Shown here piece by piece: positions 42,516-51,116 of a stretch of 64,000 nucleotides of DNA (within the stretch, counting starts at the first letter, position 1; each line of letters starts with the position of its first letter). The notes below the pieces were generated by a model that was not told the origin of the DNA, did not search any database, and worked only from the letters and a program-made list of their open reading frames with translations. This DNA comes from Methanomicrobium antiquum (GTDB lineage: Archaea > Halobacteriota > Methanomicrobia > Methanomicrobiales > Methanomicrobiaceae): positions 2,374,127 to 2,438,126 of the forward strand of contig NZ_CP091092.1 in NCBI RefSeq assembly GCF_029633915.1, read 5' to 3'. The translations under genes were made by a program, and so were the position numbers.

Positions 42516-43877
42516 TCACAAGTCTAATCCTGTTATATGCTCTCTTAATTCATGCTCAAGAGAATATGCCGGAATTATATGAATTATTTTGCCATCCAAA
42601 GAAATTCTGTCTTTTTCATTTTCAGTTACAATGTAGCCTTCATCAAGGTTATAGTCCTCCATTGCCTCCTTAAGGCCGCGAATCTCTCTGTTTTTTGTAT
42701 CTAAATTCTTAAGTGAGAGTGAAACCTGAACAGCCAATACAATTTGGGATACATTGCCGGAAAGCTTAGTATTCTCCCTAATATTAACAGGATACTTTGA
42801 TTTTACAACAAAATCACATTCATATTTCTTTTTATGATAGTATATTTCATCAAAAATCCGGTTTAAAAAGCAGAATACATAATTTTCAAGAAGTCTTCCC
42901 TTATTTTCAGAGAAAGCAAATGAAACGGCATTTATAAGCCCGGTATCAAGTGCATATATCTTTTTTGGGTTGGCAATCTGTTTTTTAACAGACCATGTAT
43001 ATTTCATCAGGGTATAGAGAAGATAGCAGTTTTGAGCATACTCTGTATATTCCTTTACTGTATCCGGAGATATATTTAGTATTTCTGCAATTTTATTGAA
43101 AGAGTAAAGATTTCCTGAATTTGATATCAGAAAATAAAGAAGATTTACGAGATCAGAATTATTTCGAAGGTTATTTGGGAGTATTATATCTTTTAGATAT
43201 ATTGTTTCATAGTAATTTTTCAGAATCTGCCTCTTTAAGCTGTCATTAGTTTCAACAGCTATACGCGGATATCCTCCGAATTTTAGAAACTCATCAAATA
43301 ACTGTCTTTTTTCAATCATTCTGGGATTAATAATGCCTTTAAAATTTAAAAATTCCTGAAAAGAAAGCGGATAAATTGTGCAGGTTAGATATCTCCCCGA
43401 TAGTCTTGCAGCCGCGTCATTTTTAAGGATAGAGGATGTGGAGCCTGTCAGTATACATTTGATATCTTTTTTGGTGTCATAAAACGTTTTTATGGCGTAT
43501 GCCCAGTAATTGTAGTTTTGAATTTCGTCTATGAAAAGGTAAAAAATTTCATTATTTTTTCTTCTGCTCATGTATTCTTCAACAATACTTCCAAGAAGGA
43601 GAGGTTCATCTCTCATTGACATAAAAAGGGGTTCATCAAGGTTGATATACAAAATATTCTGTATCGGTGTCCCTGTTTTTATGAGATAATCAATTAACTG
43701 ATATGCAAGTGTGGATTTACCTGTTCTTCTTGCTCCGGTTAACAGAAGAATTTCTTTTGCATCCAGATATTGCATTATTTCCGGGAAAAAAGACAGGCGG
43801 TTTATTCCTGTGTCAAAATCCTTTGAAAACCACCAGGGGTTCTGGCTTTCAATGACTATTTGCATACCCTGATCCAT
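42516..43877 (-). CDS. ATPase with DUF4143 (AAA_14 type)
   Basis: A 453-residue protein. The N-terminal AAA domain has Walker A TGARRTGKSTL (about 47-57), Walker B FYLFIDEIQNYNYW (about 112-125) and sensor ILTGSTSS (about 138-145). The C-terminal half matches DUF4143 (LKFGGYPRIAVE; YALDTGLINAVSFAFSENKG; YYHKKKYECDFVV), with a nuclease-like YECDF motif that could be inactive. These proteins are widespread in archaea, are often next to mobile DNA, and their role is not established. The gene is preceded by three 32-bp-spaced repeats. Confidence 0.87.
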   Translation of the reverse strand: MDQGMQIVIESQNPWWFSKDFDTGINRLSFFPEIMQYLDAKEILLLTGARRTGKSTLAYQLIDYLIKTGTPIQNILYINLDEPLFMSMRDEPLLLGSIVEEYMSRRKNNEIFYLFIDEIQNYNYWAYAIKTFYDTKKDIKCILTGSTSSILKNDAAARLSGRYLTCTIYPLSFQEFLNFKGIINPRMIEKRQLFDEFLKFGGYPRIAVETNDSLKRQILKNYYETIYLKDIILPNNLRNNSDLVNLLYFLISNSGNLYSFNKIAEILNISPDTVKEYTEYAQNCYLLYTLMKYTWSVKKQIANPKKIYALDTGLINAVSFAFSENKGRLLENYVFCFLNRIFDEIYYHKKKYECDFVVKSKYPVNIRENTKLSGNVSQIVLAVQVSLSLKNLDTKNREIRGLKEAMEDYNLDEGYIVTENEKDRISLDGKIIHIIPAYSLEHELREHITGLDL

Positions 43878-43916
43878 TTATGGCTTATTAGCTTTTAAGT
43901 ATCTTTAGAGTGTCGG

Positions 43917-44012
43917 TTATAATCTACAATTTTTAACAAAATCGTAGGTTATAATAGATGATTTTACAACCTATGATTTGTTATAATAGATGATTTTGTG
44001 TATTAATTTTTT
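43917..44012. repeat. Three direct repeats with a 32-bp period upstream of the DUF4143 ATPase
   Basis: TTATAATCTACAATTTT (43917), TTATAATAGATGATTTT (43949) and TTATAATAGATGATTTT (43981) start exactly 32 bases apart, three helical turns. The second and third are identical over 17 bases; the first differs at four positions. The array lies 40-135 bases upstream of the ATPase start at 43877 and is likely an operator or promoter array. Confidence 0.75.
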
Positions 44013-44176
44013 AGTTTATCATCAAAACAGAGTAATCTGATTTTTCTGATATCAGTTACGAACTGACATAAGATAAGAGATTAAGATGACGTTTAGATGT
44101 CTTTTGTTCATTTTAGGAGATGTTAGAAAAGAAAAAAAGCCGCTACAAAAAATTATTTGTTGTCTTAATTTATATT

Positions 44177-44767
44177 ATGAAGTTAATGAAGCAGGTTCAT
44201 ATCATTGTTGACGGCTATGTCCAAAAGGTAGGTTTTAGAGAGTTTGTGTTAAAAGAAACTTTTGGCAGAGGCATCAGCGGATATGTAAAAAACCTTGATG
44301 ACGGAAAGGTTGAGATAATTGCAGAGGGAAGCGAAGATGAACTTCAGGGTCTTATATCACGAATAAATATAACCCGGTATCCAATTTCAGTTACTGAAAT
44401 TCTTGTCTCATGGGAGGAAGCAACCGGAGAGTTTAGGAAATTTGAAATTATCAGGGGTGATTTACAGGAGGAGATTTTTGAAAGAATAGATTATATCGTA
44501 ACAATTCTGCATGAGAATCTTGACATTTCCAAAGAAAATCTTTCAGTCTCCAAAGAAACGCTGAAAAATACAGGAACAATCGTTGACCTGCAAAAAAGTA
44601 CGCTGGAGAAGCAGGATCAGATGCTTGACTTGGGAAAGGAGACAAAGAATGAGATTGTTGGCCTTAGAAAAGATACCGGCAGCTATCTTGAAGAGGAATT
44701 TAAAGAAATCAAAAAAGAGCTTGTCTCAATCAAAGATGCCCTTGCAAGAGCGGGCATCAAAGTCTGA
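44177..44767 (+). CDS. Acylphosphatase fused to a C-terminal coiled coil
   Basis: A 196-residue protein. Residues 4-95 form an acylphosphatase domain: VDGYVQKVGFREFV with the catalytic Arg, GYVKNLDDGKVEIIAEG with the catalytic Asn, and ending SWEEATGEFRKFEI. Residues 100-196 are a long charged helix (ILHENLDISKENLSVSKETL ... EEEFKEIKKELVSIKDALA), predicted coiled coil, more than doubling the ~90-residue family length. The start is uncertain: ATG 44120 has AGGAG directly adjoining it (no spacing); ATG 44177 and ATG 44186 fit the domain better. Confidence 0.8.
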   Translation: MKLMKQVHIIVDGYVQKVGFREFVLKETFGRGISGYVKNLDDGKVEIIAEGSEDELQGLISRINITRYPISVTEILVSWEEATGEFRKFEIIRGDLQEEIFERIDYIVTILHENLDISKENLSVSKETLKNTGTIVDLQKSTLEKQDQMLDLGKETKNEIVGLRKDTGSYLEEEFKEIKKELVSIKDALARAGIKV

Positions 44768-44942
44768 ATTTTTCCCCACTTGTCTGTAATTTACCATATT
44801 TCGGATAGAATTACCGGAAAAGAAAATCGTATACTATTAAAAACTCACACTAATTTTTCCAATTATTTTTTTACAGTATTATTTTAAGCAGGCTTTTTTT
44901 AGACTAAACCTCCCCGCTGTGTCTAAAAAGTTAAATTCAAAG

Positions 44943-44982
44943 TAAATAGTTGTATACAAAGTATAATACTTATGATACAACC
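44943..44982 (+). repeat. Duplicated promoter-start segment, copy A
   Basis: A 40-base segment matches 45152-45191 at 39 positions (TAAATAGTTGTAT(A/G)CAAAG onward). It includes the inverted repeat GTTGTAT/ATACAAC and the palindrome AAGTAT-A-ATACTT. Unlike copy B it lacks a full TATA box. It is followed by a 51-codon open frame (44972-45127) of doubtful reality. Confidence 0.8.
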
Positions 44983-45147
44983 AATCACTGAAAGTCTGGT
45001 TCATCTTAACTTTAATCAGGGATCCGGTGGTTTTAGTGAATGGAAACGAATTTACTATGAAAACGTTTATGAATGTTTTTTTAAAATTTCCTTTCATTTA
45101 TATACAAAACAAAATCCGAAACGTTAGAAAAATCTCATCAGATGCAA

Positions 45148-45191
45148 TTTATAAATAGTTGTATGCAAAGTATAATACTTATGATACAACC
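45148..45191 (+). promoter_or_regulatory. Promoter and operator-like segment of the DUF234 ATPase, copy B
   Basis: TTTATAAATA (45148-45157) is a good TATA box 24 bases before ATG 45181, implying a leaderless transcript. The segment also contains GTTGTAT/ATACAAC and AAGTATAATACTT, and is the second copy of the 40-base duplication seen at 44943. Confidence 0.65.
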
Positions 45192-46554
45192 TTTCGTGAA
45201 CCGGGAAAGTGAACTTGATTTTCTCAACCGGAAGTATAACGAAAATTCAGCCCAGATGATCGTTTTGTACGGAAAGCGGAGGATTGGAAAGACTGAACTT
45301 ATTAAAAAATTCATTGAAGACAAAGACGGGACATATATACTGTGCACAAACGACAGTAAGGAAGAAAATATCAAAGAGATGAAGGACAAATTTGCCATCT
45401 TGACCGGAAAAGAATATTTCAGGGATATAGATGTTTCATCCTTCTATTCTTTATATAAACATCTTTCAGAAGAGATGGGCAACAGAAAGGTGGTAATTGC
45501 AATCGATGAATTTCCATATCTGATTGAATTAAACCGCGGAGTTGTTTCAGTCTTTCAGAAAATATGGGATGAACTACTAATAAACAGCAATATATTTCTG
45601 ATAATCTGCGGTTCTTCGATTGGGATGATGGAAACCGAGGTTTTAGATTATAAAAGCCCATTATACGGGCGAAGAACAGGAGAGTGGAATGTTTCACCGA
45701 TGTCGTTTAAACATTTGAAATATTTTTATCCTGATTATGAAAAAGACAGTCTCTTTTGTTTATGGGCAATATGCGGAGGCATCCCCTTTTACCTTCAAAA
45801 AATGAACGGCTCCTTAACGGTTGAAGAAAATATAAAGGATAAGATCTTCAGAAAAGGGGAGGTCCTCTACAACGAACCCAAAATTTTGCTTAGAGAGGAG
45901 TTTCGGGAATCTAAAACATATACACTAATTCTAAAATATCTTTCTTTAGGATACAATAAACAGGGAGAATTATCTTCAGTCACCGGAATAGAGAAAGGCA
46001 ATCTTTCAAAATACCTATCAGTCCTTGAAAACCTCCGGTTTATTGAATATATCCTCCCTCTTGGAAGAAAAAAAGGTGGAATTTATGAAATAAGTGATCA
46101 GTTCTTCAGATTCTGGTTCAGATTTGTATATCCTAATTTATCAGATCTTGAGATGGGCCTCATTGATGAAGTTTATTATCGTATTTCTCTTCAGCTCAAT
46201 GCATATTATGGAAAGCAGTTTGAGAGGCTGGTAATTGAACAAATAAAAAACAAAGAAGTTCCTCTTCCATTTACTTATACTGATGTCAGGCCCTGGTGGC
46301 ATAAGGAAAACGAGATCGATGCAGTTGTCACTAACCCGGAAAGCAGGGAAATTTTATTTGTCGAATGTAAATGGAAGACACTTAGTAAAACCGATGCCGA
46401 AAGGATTCTTTTTAGCCTTGAAAAAAAGTCGGATTGTGTTCAGTGGAACAATGAATTAAGAAAGGAATACTTTGCACTTTTTGCAAAGAAGATAGAAGGG
46501 AAAGAAACTCTACGTAAAACTGGCTATTTTGTATTCGATTTGGATGACATCTAA
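45181..46554 (+). CDS. Archaeal ATPase with DUF234 domain
   Basis: A 457-residue protein beginning IQPFVNRESELDFLNRKY, the standard opening of the archaeal ATPase family. Walker A is YGKRRIGKTELI (about 27-38), Walker B VVIAIDEFPYL (about 105-115) and the sensor LIICGSSIG. A winged-helix region follows (SSVTGIEKGNLSKYLSVLEN, about 265-284), then DUF234 with a PD-(D/E)xK-like nuclease core: ENEIDAVV and EILFVECKWK (about 380-410). An ATG at 45142 would extend the frame, but the TATA box position favours a leaderless start at 45181. The role may involve DNA binding or defence; this is unproven. Confidence 0.87.
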   Translation: MIQPFVNRESELDFLNRKYNENSAQMIVLYGKRRIGKTELIKKFIEDKDGTYILCTNDSKEENIKEMKDKFAILTGKEYFRDIDVSSFYSLYKHLSEEMGNRKVVIAIDEFPYLIELNRGVVSVFQKIWDELLINSNIFLIICGSSIGMMETEVLDYKSPLYGRRTGEWNVSPMSFKHLKYFYPDYEKDSLFCLWAICGGIPFYLQKMNGSLTVEENIKDKIFRKGEVLYNEPKILLREEFRESKTYTLILKYLSLGYNKQGELSSVTGIEKGNLSKYLSVLENLRFIEYILPLGRKKGGIYEISDQFFRFWFRFVYPNLSDLEMGLIDEVYYRISLQLNAYYGKQFERLVIEQIKNKEVPLPFTYTDVRPWWHKENEIDAVVTNPESREILFVECKWKTLSKTDAERILFSLEKKSDCVQWNNELRKEYFALFAKKIEGKETLRKTGYFVFDLDDI

Positions 46555-47107
46555 GAGAACTATACCTAATACATAAGCAGGAAGAAATGAGGGGCGATTT
46601 GGAAGGAAAAAATTTATCCTGGACGTTTTTAGTCCAGTATTTCTCATAATATCCTGGCGTGTCATCTTTTCCATCAGAGACTTTCAAAAATCTTTTGACT
46701 TCCCCTGTGACATCCATAGTGACTTTATGGCACCACATGCCTGTTTTTATACTCCTTAAGTTGTCTATAGATGATTTTCAGAGAGCCTGTTAAACTGTTA
46801 ATGGATGGATGGGAAAGCAAAGAGTCACAAAAGTTAATCAAAACCGGTTTAAATATAAACAACAAACATAAACACCTGATATAAACTTTATTCATAAGGA
46901 AGAATGAAAGGCGAAGGGTGTTTTTAAAAGAAAAAACCCATAACCCCTAAAGAAACCCAAAAGAAAGAAAAAGCATACTAAAATCAAGAAAATCCTCCCG
47001 AAAAAACAACTAAAAACAGCAAATTTAAAAGAGCAAACTAAAACAAAAAAACGGCAAACCAACAAAATCCTCCTAAATATAAAAAAAAGAGAAAGCTCTG
47101 AATAACC
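46555..47107. other. Intergenic region with T-poor leader
   Basis: The left part holds a partial family R copy and AT-rich sequence. From about 46900 to the ATG at 47108 the plus strand is very A-rich and nearly free of T, with repeated AAAACCC and AAAAACAAC words. TTTAAATATAA at 46848-46858 is a likely TATA box, giving a leader of about 225 bases. Confidence 0.55.
46606..46632 (+). repeat. Family R repeat R4, partial
   Basis: Only the right part is present: AAAAAATTTATCCTGGACG followed by TTTTT. It matches the ATTTATCATGAACGTTTTT tail of the family. Confidence 0.6.
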
Positions 47108-48259
47108 ATGGCCGAAGACAATAGAAATAATCCTGAAAACAAACCGTACATATCAGTCATACTTCCGGCTTTGGATGAAGAGCTGACAATAAAAGACTGC
47201 ATCGAAGAGATAAAAGCGGCTCTACATAAAAACAACCAAAAAAGCGAGATAATTGTTTCGTCCTCATCGACTGACAAAACAGATGAGATTGCATTATCCC
47301 TTGGTGCAAAAGTAATCCGTCCCCCAAAAAAAGGCTACGGTAACGCTTATTTAGAGGCCTTTAAGGAAGCATCAGGAGACATTATAATAATAGCCGATGC
47401 TGACGGCACATATGAACTTTCAAAAATACCAAAGTTTATAGAAGAGATTGAACGTGGTGCAGACCTTGTCATGGGAAACCGCTTAAGAAGAAAGATGAGA
47501 AGAGGTGCAATGCCTCCTCTTCACAGATATGTTGGAAACCCTCTTCTTACAATGATGCTCAATCTCTCATTTCACACAAATATCTCCGATGCACACTGCG
47601 GAATGCGGGCGATTAGAAAAGACGCATTATCAGGCCTTAATTTAAAGACTCCCGGAATGGAGTTCGCATCCGAGATGGTAATAGAAGCGGCACGAAAAAA
47701 CTTAAAAATTGCAGAGGTTTCAATCGACTATTTCCCCCGAAAAACGCCCTCAAAACTTCACAGCTTTGCAGACGGATGGAGGCATATCAGATTTATGCTT
47801 CTCTACCAGCCGCTTCCTTTCCTTTCAATCCCCGGCCTTTTTTTCCTGGTACTGGGTGCAGTATTAATGGCAATATACTACTTTGAGGGGGATGTGGAGT
47901 CAGCAAACATGCACTCATTCGTTCTTGCGGCAATTCTTTTCATCGGCGGCCTTCAGGTAATTCTGATGGGTGTAAACATCAAAACCTATTCAGTAATCGC
48001 CGGATACAACGAAAATGTCGGAATAATAGAGCAGGTGTTTAATTACCACAATCTTGAAAGAGAAATTGTAGCAGGAATTTTACTGATGGCCGCAGGAACA
48101 ACAATCGGCCTTTATATCATAATTCACTGGATGGAGTCAGGATATGGAAGCATATCACAGGTATCAAATGCTGTTGTTGCACTAACACTTTTCATATCAG
48201 GACTACAAATCATCTTTTCAGCGGTTTTCAACAGCATGATGCTTATGAAATATGAATAA
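47108..48259 (+). CDS. Family 2 glycosyltransferase, dolichyl-phosphate sugar synthase-like
   Basis: A 383-residue protein. The GT-A domain has SVILPALDEELTIKDCI (about 15-31), PPKKGYGNAYLEAFKEASGD and the metal site IIADADGTYELSKI (about 95-108), then HCGMRAIRKD. Four membrane helices occupy about residues 238-380. This is the build of archaeal enzymes that make dolichyl-phosphate-linked sugars for N-glycosylation (AglD/AglK-like). It converges with the aglB gene across two family R repeats. The T-poor leader ahead of it is unusual. Confidence 0.86.
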   Translation: MAEDNRNNPENKPYISVILPALDEELTIKDCIEEIKAALHKNNQKSEIIVSSSSTDKTDEIALSLGAKVIRPPKKGYGNAYLEAFKEASGDIIIIADADGTYELSKIPKFIEEIERGADLVMGNRLRRKMRRGAMPPLHRYVGNPLLTMMLNLSFHTNISDAHCGMRAIRKDALSGLNLKTPGMEFASEMVIEAARKNLKIAEVSIDYFPRKTPSKLHSFADGWRHIRFMLLYQPLPFLSIPGLFFLVLGAVLMAIYYFEGDVESANMHSFVLAAILFIGGLQVILMGVNIKTYSVIAGYNENVGIIEQVFNYHNLEREIVAGILLMAAGTTIGLYIIIHWMESGYGSISQVSNAVVALTLFISGLQIIFSAVFNSMMLMKYE

Positions 48260-48330
48260 AAACACTCATCCTCAGGCAAAAAAAGTCTTTTTTTAAAATT
48301 CTGAAGATATGTCCGGTATTTTGACTTTAA

Positions 48331-48392
48331 ATGAAAGTTACCCCATAACTTACATGAAAAGTTGAATGAAATATAATCTCATGAACGTTTTT
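48331..48392 (+). repeat. Family R repeat R5
   Basis: ATGAAAGTTACCCCATAAC is followed by TTACATGAAAAGTTGAATGA and CTCATGAACGTTTTT. The hairpin retains six pairs (AAGTTA/TAACTT). Confidence 0.8.
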
Positions 48393-48436
48393 ACATCAAA
48401 GTTACCTTATAAGTAAAAAAAATTTATCATGAACTT
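48393..48436 (+). repeat. Family R repeat R6, partial
   Basis: ATCAAAGTTACCTTATAAG then AAAAAAATTTATCATGAAC follows R5 directly; the middle of the unit is deleted and the hairpin core is degraded. Confidence 0.65.
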
Positions 48437-48472
48437 AATTTCTTAGCAAATAAGATTCAATATCAAAAAAAG

Positions 48473-50935
48473 TTATGAATATAAGTCCTTTTCGGAGACA
48501 TCAAAGTAATCATCAGTATTTATGATATGATACTTTCCAACAGCCAAAACTCCGTATGGATTATCAATTGTTGAATAAGGAAGTACGAATTGTCCGTTTT
48601 CACTCTCCTGGACGTATGTAAACTTTCTTCCTGTATTAGTTTCAATTTCAAGCTCAACTGTTCCCTCACCTGAAATTTCATACCCCTTTACGTACTCAAA
48701 GATTTTTACATTGTCAGCCAAATCCTCTGTTTCATAAACAAGCCTGTAATTTTTAAGTGCTGAAACAGAAGTGCAGGGGTTGTCCGTGTCTGTGCTGATT
48801 AAATATTTATTCTCATCTTCTGCCATTAAAACCGCTGAATCATAGTCTGTTACTTCATATCCTGATATGGTTGTAACTCCTGAGACTGTTTTTGTTGTTA
48901 AAACACCGACCATTTCAGGTTTTACATATGAACCGTCAAGAATGTTTAGTCTTACAATCATTGTATTGTAATACTCAGGAGTATATGCAATTGTATCTGT
49001 AACTTCTCCTGACTCACTGGGAAGTCCTGCATGAATAAGATAATTTCCGGCAGTATCAATTTTATTAAGCCAGGTCAAAATGGGAAGTATTCCTGACTCA
49101 GGAGTTGTAAGCTCACTGTTTGTAACAACATACTTAGCACCTGAATTGTCTAAAATTATGTTTCCTTCACTCTCTGTTCCTGAAATGAAAAAGTCAGCAC
49201 ACCCTCTGCTTCCAAAAACATTGTCCTGGAACGGATTTGATATTGGAATCCTTTTTCCGATAAGTGTTATTACATGCCCAAAGTCCCACCAGGACATAAC
49301 GCCGTATGACTCTTTTGGATATTCAAAAGATTCCTTTTTATACTCTCCAAAATAGGAAACACCTGTATCAGGAGTATTCTCATCCATCCACTCCATAGCA
49401 GAGATCCATTTGTCCTCTTCAAAATTAATTTCAGAGTAGTCAGCGGCAAAACTGACATCACTTATAACAGAGTTTGCAAAAAACAGAACTGCTATTAACA
49501 TAACAGCCAGAAATAAACCGGCCTTCAAAGGCTCTTTTTTTACTGCCTTTTTCTTATCCTTTTTAGTACCTGTCTGTTTTTTATCTTCTTTCAGATACGC
49601 TAAAAGGTGAGTGTAGTAGTTTTCATATGCATATGCGATGCAGACTGCACATAAAACCGAGAACGGAACAGCTATGAAAAATTCAAACCTCAGATGCCTG
49701 ATTGTAATATACAGAGTAATTGCCGCCCATAAAAGGATAAATAAAAGTCCCTTGTCGCCTTTTTCAATAACTTTTTTACCTGCAACTATTGCGCCAAAAA
49801 AGGCCAGAATAAATGCGAAATGATAGCTTTGAACGGCATAATCAAAATTCCATGCCTGCATCTCTGCAATTGAGTAGTTTCCAAGACCAAATATTAAGTC
49901 AGCACCCATAAAGAGATTTGAAAAAATGTCCGGGATAATGACTGCTGAAATCAGTGATACAAAAAGTCCTGCTATTAAAACAGCGGCCGGATAGAGTAAT
50001 TTTTTCTCACTGTAATTGGTTTTTGAAAGCGCATATGATAAAAATACCAAAAACCATGTTGCAAAAATTATTAAAACCGGAATTATGACATGAATTATTG
50101 TGTAGTTTGAAAGGGAAAACCCGCTGTATTTCACACCGAACAGAAGTATCAAAACTGCCGGAATTATAAGAGTTACAGTGTTTATAAATCCCTCTCTTAC
50201 AGGCAAAACTTCTCTGTTGTGTGAGAGAATGCAGGATACAAAAGTGAAGAGTGAAATAATTACCAGGAATAAAACTGTTGTTGGCGATGTGAAATAACAT
50301 GCCGCGTAAAAAAATCCTGCAAGAATTGCAAACACTGCTGTTTTTGTAAAAACAGGGTCTGTTTTATCTATTGTGAATTTATCTTCTGCTTTTCCGGATG
50401 CAATAATATATGAAAGGCAGAAAAGTGCTGAGAATAAAATCTCTCCTGCATGGTGGTCAACATATCCCCATGATGTGTAATTCAGGAAAAAAAGGGAGAT
50501 TACAGATGAGACACCTGCTGAAATAACGCCCGTTAGTTTGTCGTCTGTTACTTTGTATGCAATAAAAAAGACAACAACGACCATCAAAGCCGCCATAAGG
50601 GGTGGCACATAAGACGAGGCATTTATTATTTCAGAAGTTGTTGATGCACCGGTAATTATTGCAAAAAAACTTGCAATCATCGGAAACAAAGGCCCCCAGC
50701 CTATCTCTTTTCCAGTCGGATATGCAGTCATCGGGTCAAACCAGTTATACTGCGGGAAATTATGAACCATTATTTCAATCTGTCTTAAGTTAAACTCGGC
50801 GTCTCCACGAATGATATGGATAAAACCTGTATCTGGGAGGAAAAATACCGGAAGAACCCTTATGATGAATGAAAGCACAGCAAAAAAAAGAAGCAAAATG
50901 AGAATATGGATATTGTTTTTCAGCAGATGCGACAT
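48473..50935 (-). CDS. aglB: Oligosaccharyltransferase (STT3/AglB)
   Basis: An 820-residue enzyme that transfers a lipid-linked glycan to Asn-X-Ser/Thr of exported proteins. The first ~450 residues hold about 13 membrane helices, with the metal-site loop IIRGDAEFNLRQIEIM (about 41-56) and SWGYVDHHAGEILF (second acidic motif region). The catalytic-domain signature SWWDFGHVITLIGKR lies near residue 547. A Lys-rich cytoplasmic stretch (KKDKKKAVKKEP, about 455-466) sits before the last helix. Length and motifs fit archaeal AglB. Confidence 0.93.
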   Translation of the reverse strand: MSHLLKNNIHILILLLFFAVLSFIIRVLPVFFLPDTGFIHIIRGDAEFNLRQIEIMVHNFPQYNWFDPMTAYPTGKEIGWGPLFPMIASFFAIITGASTTSEIINASSYVPPLMAALMVVVVFFIAYKVTDDKLTGVISAGVSSVISLFFLNYTSWGYVDHHAGEILFSALFCLSYIIASGKAEDKFTIDKTDPVFTKTAVFAILAGFFYAACYFTSPTTVLFLVIISLFTFVSCILSHNREVLPVREGFINTVTLIIPAVLILLFGVKYSGFSLSNYTIIHVIIPVLIIFATWFLVFLSYALSKTNYSEKKLLYPAAVLIAGLFVSLISAVIIPDIFSNLFMGADLIFGLGNYSIAEMQAWNFDYAVQSYHFAFILAFFGAIVAGKKVIEKGDKGLLFILLWAAITLYITIRHLRFEFFIAVPFSVLCAVCIAYAYENYYTHLLAYLKEDKKQTGTKKDKKKAVKKEPLKAGLFLAVMLIAVLFFANSVISDVSFAADYSEINFEEDKWISAMEWMDENTPDTGVSYFGEYKKESFEYPKESYGVMSWWDFGHVITLIGKRIPISNPFQDNVFGSRGCADFFISGTESEGNIILDNSGAKYVVTNSELTTPESGILPILTWLNKIDTAGNYLIHAGLPSESGEVTDTIAYTPEYYNTMIVRLNILDGSYVKPEMVGVLTTKTVSGVTTISGYEVTDYDSAVLMAEDENKYLISTDTDNPCTSVSALKNYRLVYETEDLADNVKIFEYVKGYEISGEGTVELEIETNTGRKFTYVQESENGQFVLPYSTIDNPYGVLAVGKYHIINTDDYFDVSEKDLYS

Positions 50936-51027
50936 ATAAGAATTAATATTATTTCCAATAGCAAAAAAATTGTTCTTATGCTTTTTAAAAATGTTTATTT
51001 AAAATTTTTTATTAAACCTGATTTTAA

Positions 51028-51100
51028 ACAAAAACGTTCATGATAATTTTTTTCATGCTAACTGTTTCATGAAAGTTACGAAGGAACTTTGATGTAAAAT
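51028..51100 (-). repeat. Family R repeat R7
   Basis: On the minus strand: AAAGTTCCTTCGTAACTTTC, ATGAAACAGTTAGCATGAAA, AAAATTATCATGAACGTTTT. This is one of the best full-length copies; it is almost identical in its right two thirds to R13 at 63891. Confidence 0.9.
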
Positions 51101-51116
51101 AAAAAAATAAAATTAA

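Noticed and set aside
44972..45127. A 51-codon frame after the copy A duplicated promoter segment
   Set aside because: Its first codons are shared with the ATPase gene only because of the duplication; the rest resembles no protein and may include a decayed R copy (around 45056-45100). It is mentioned in findings but not listed as a gene.
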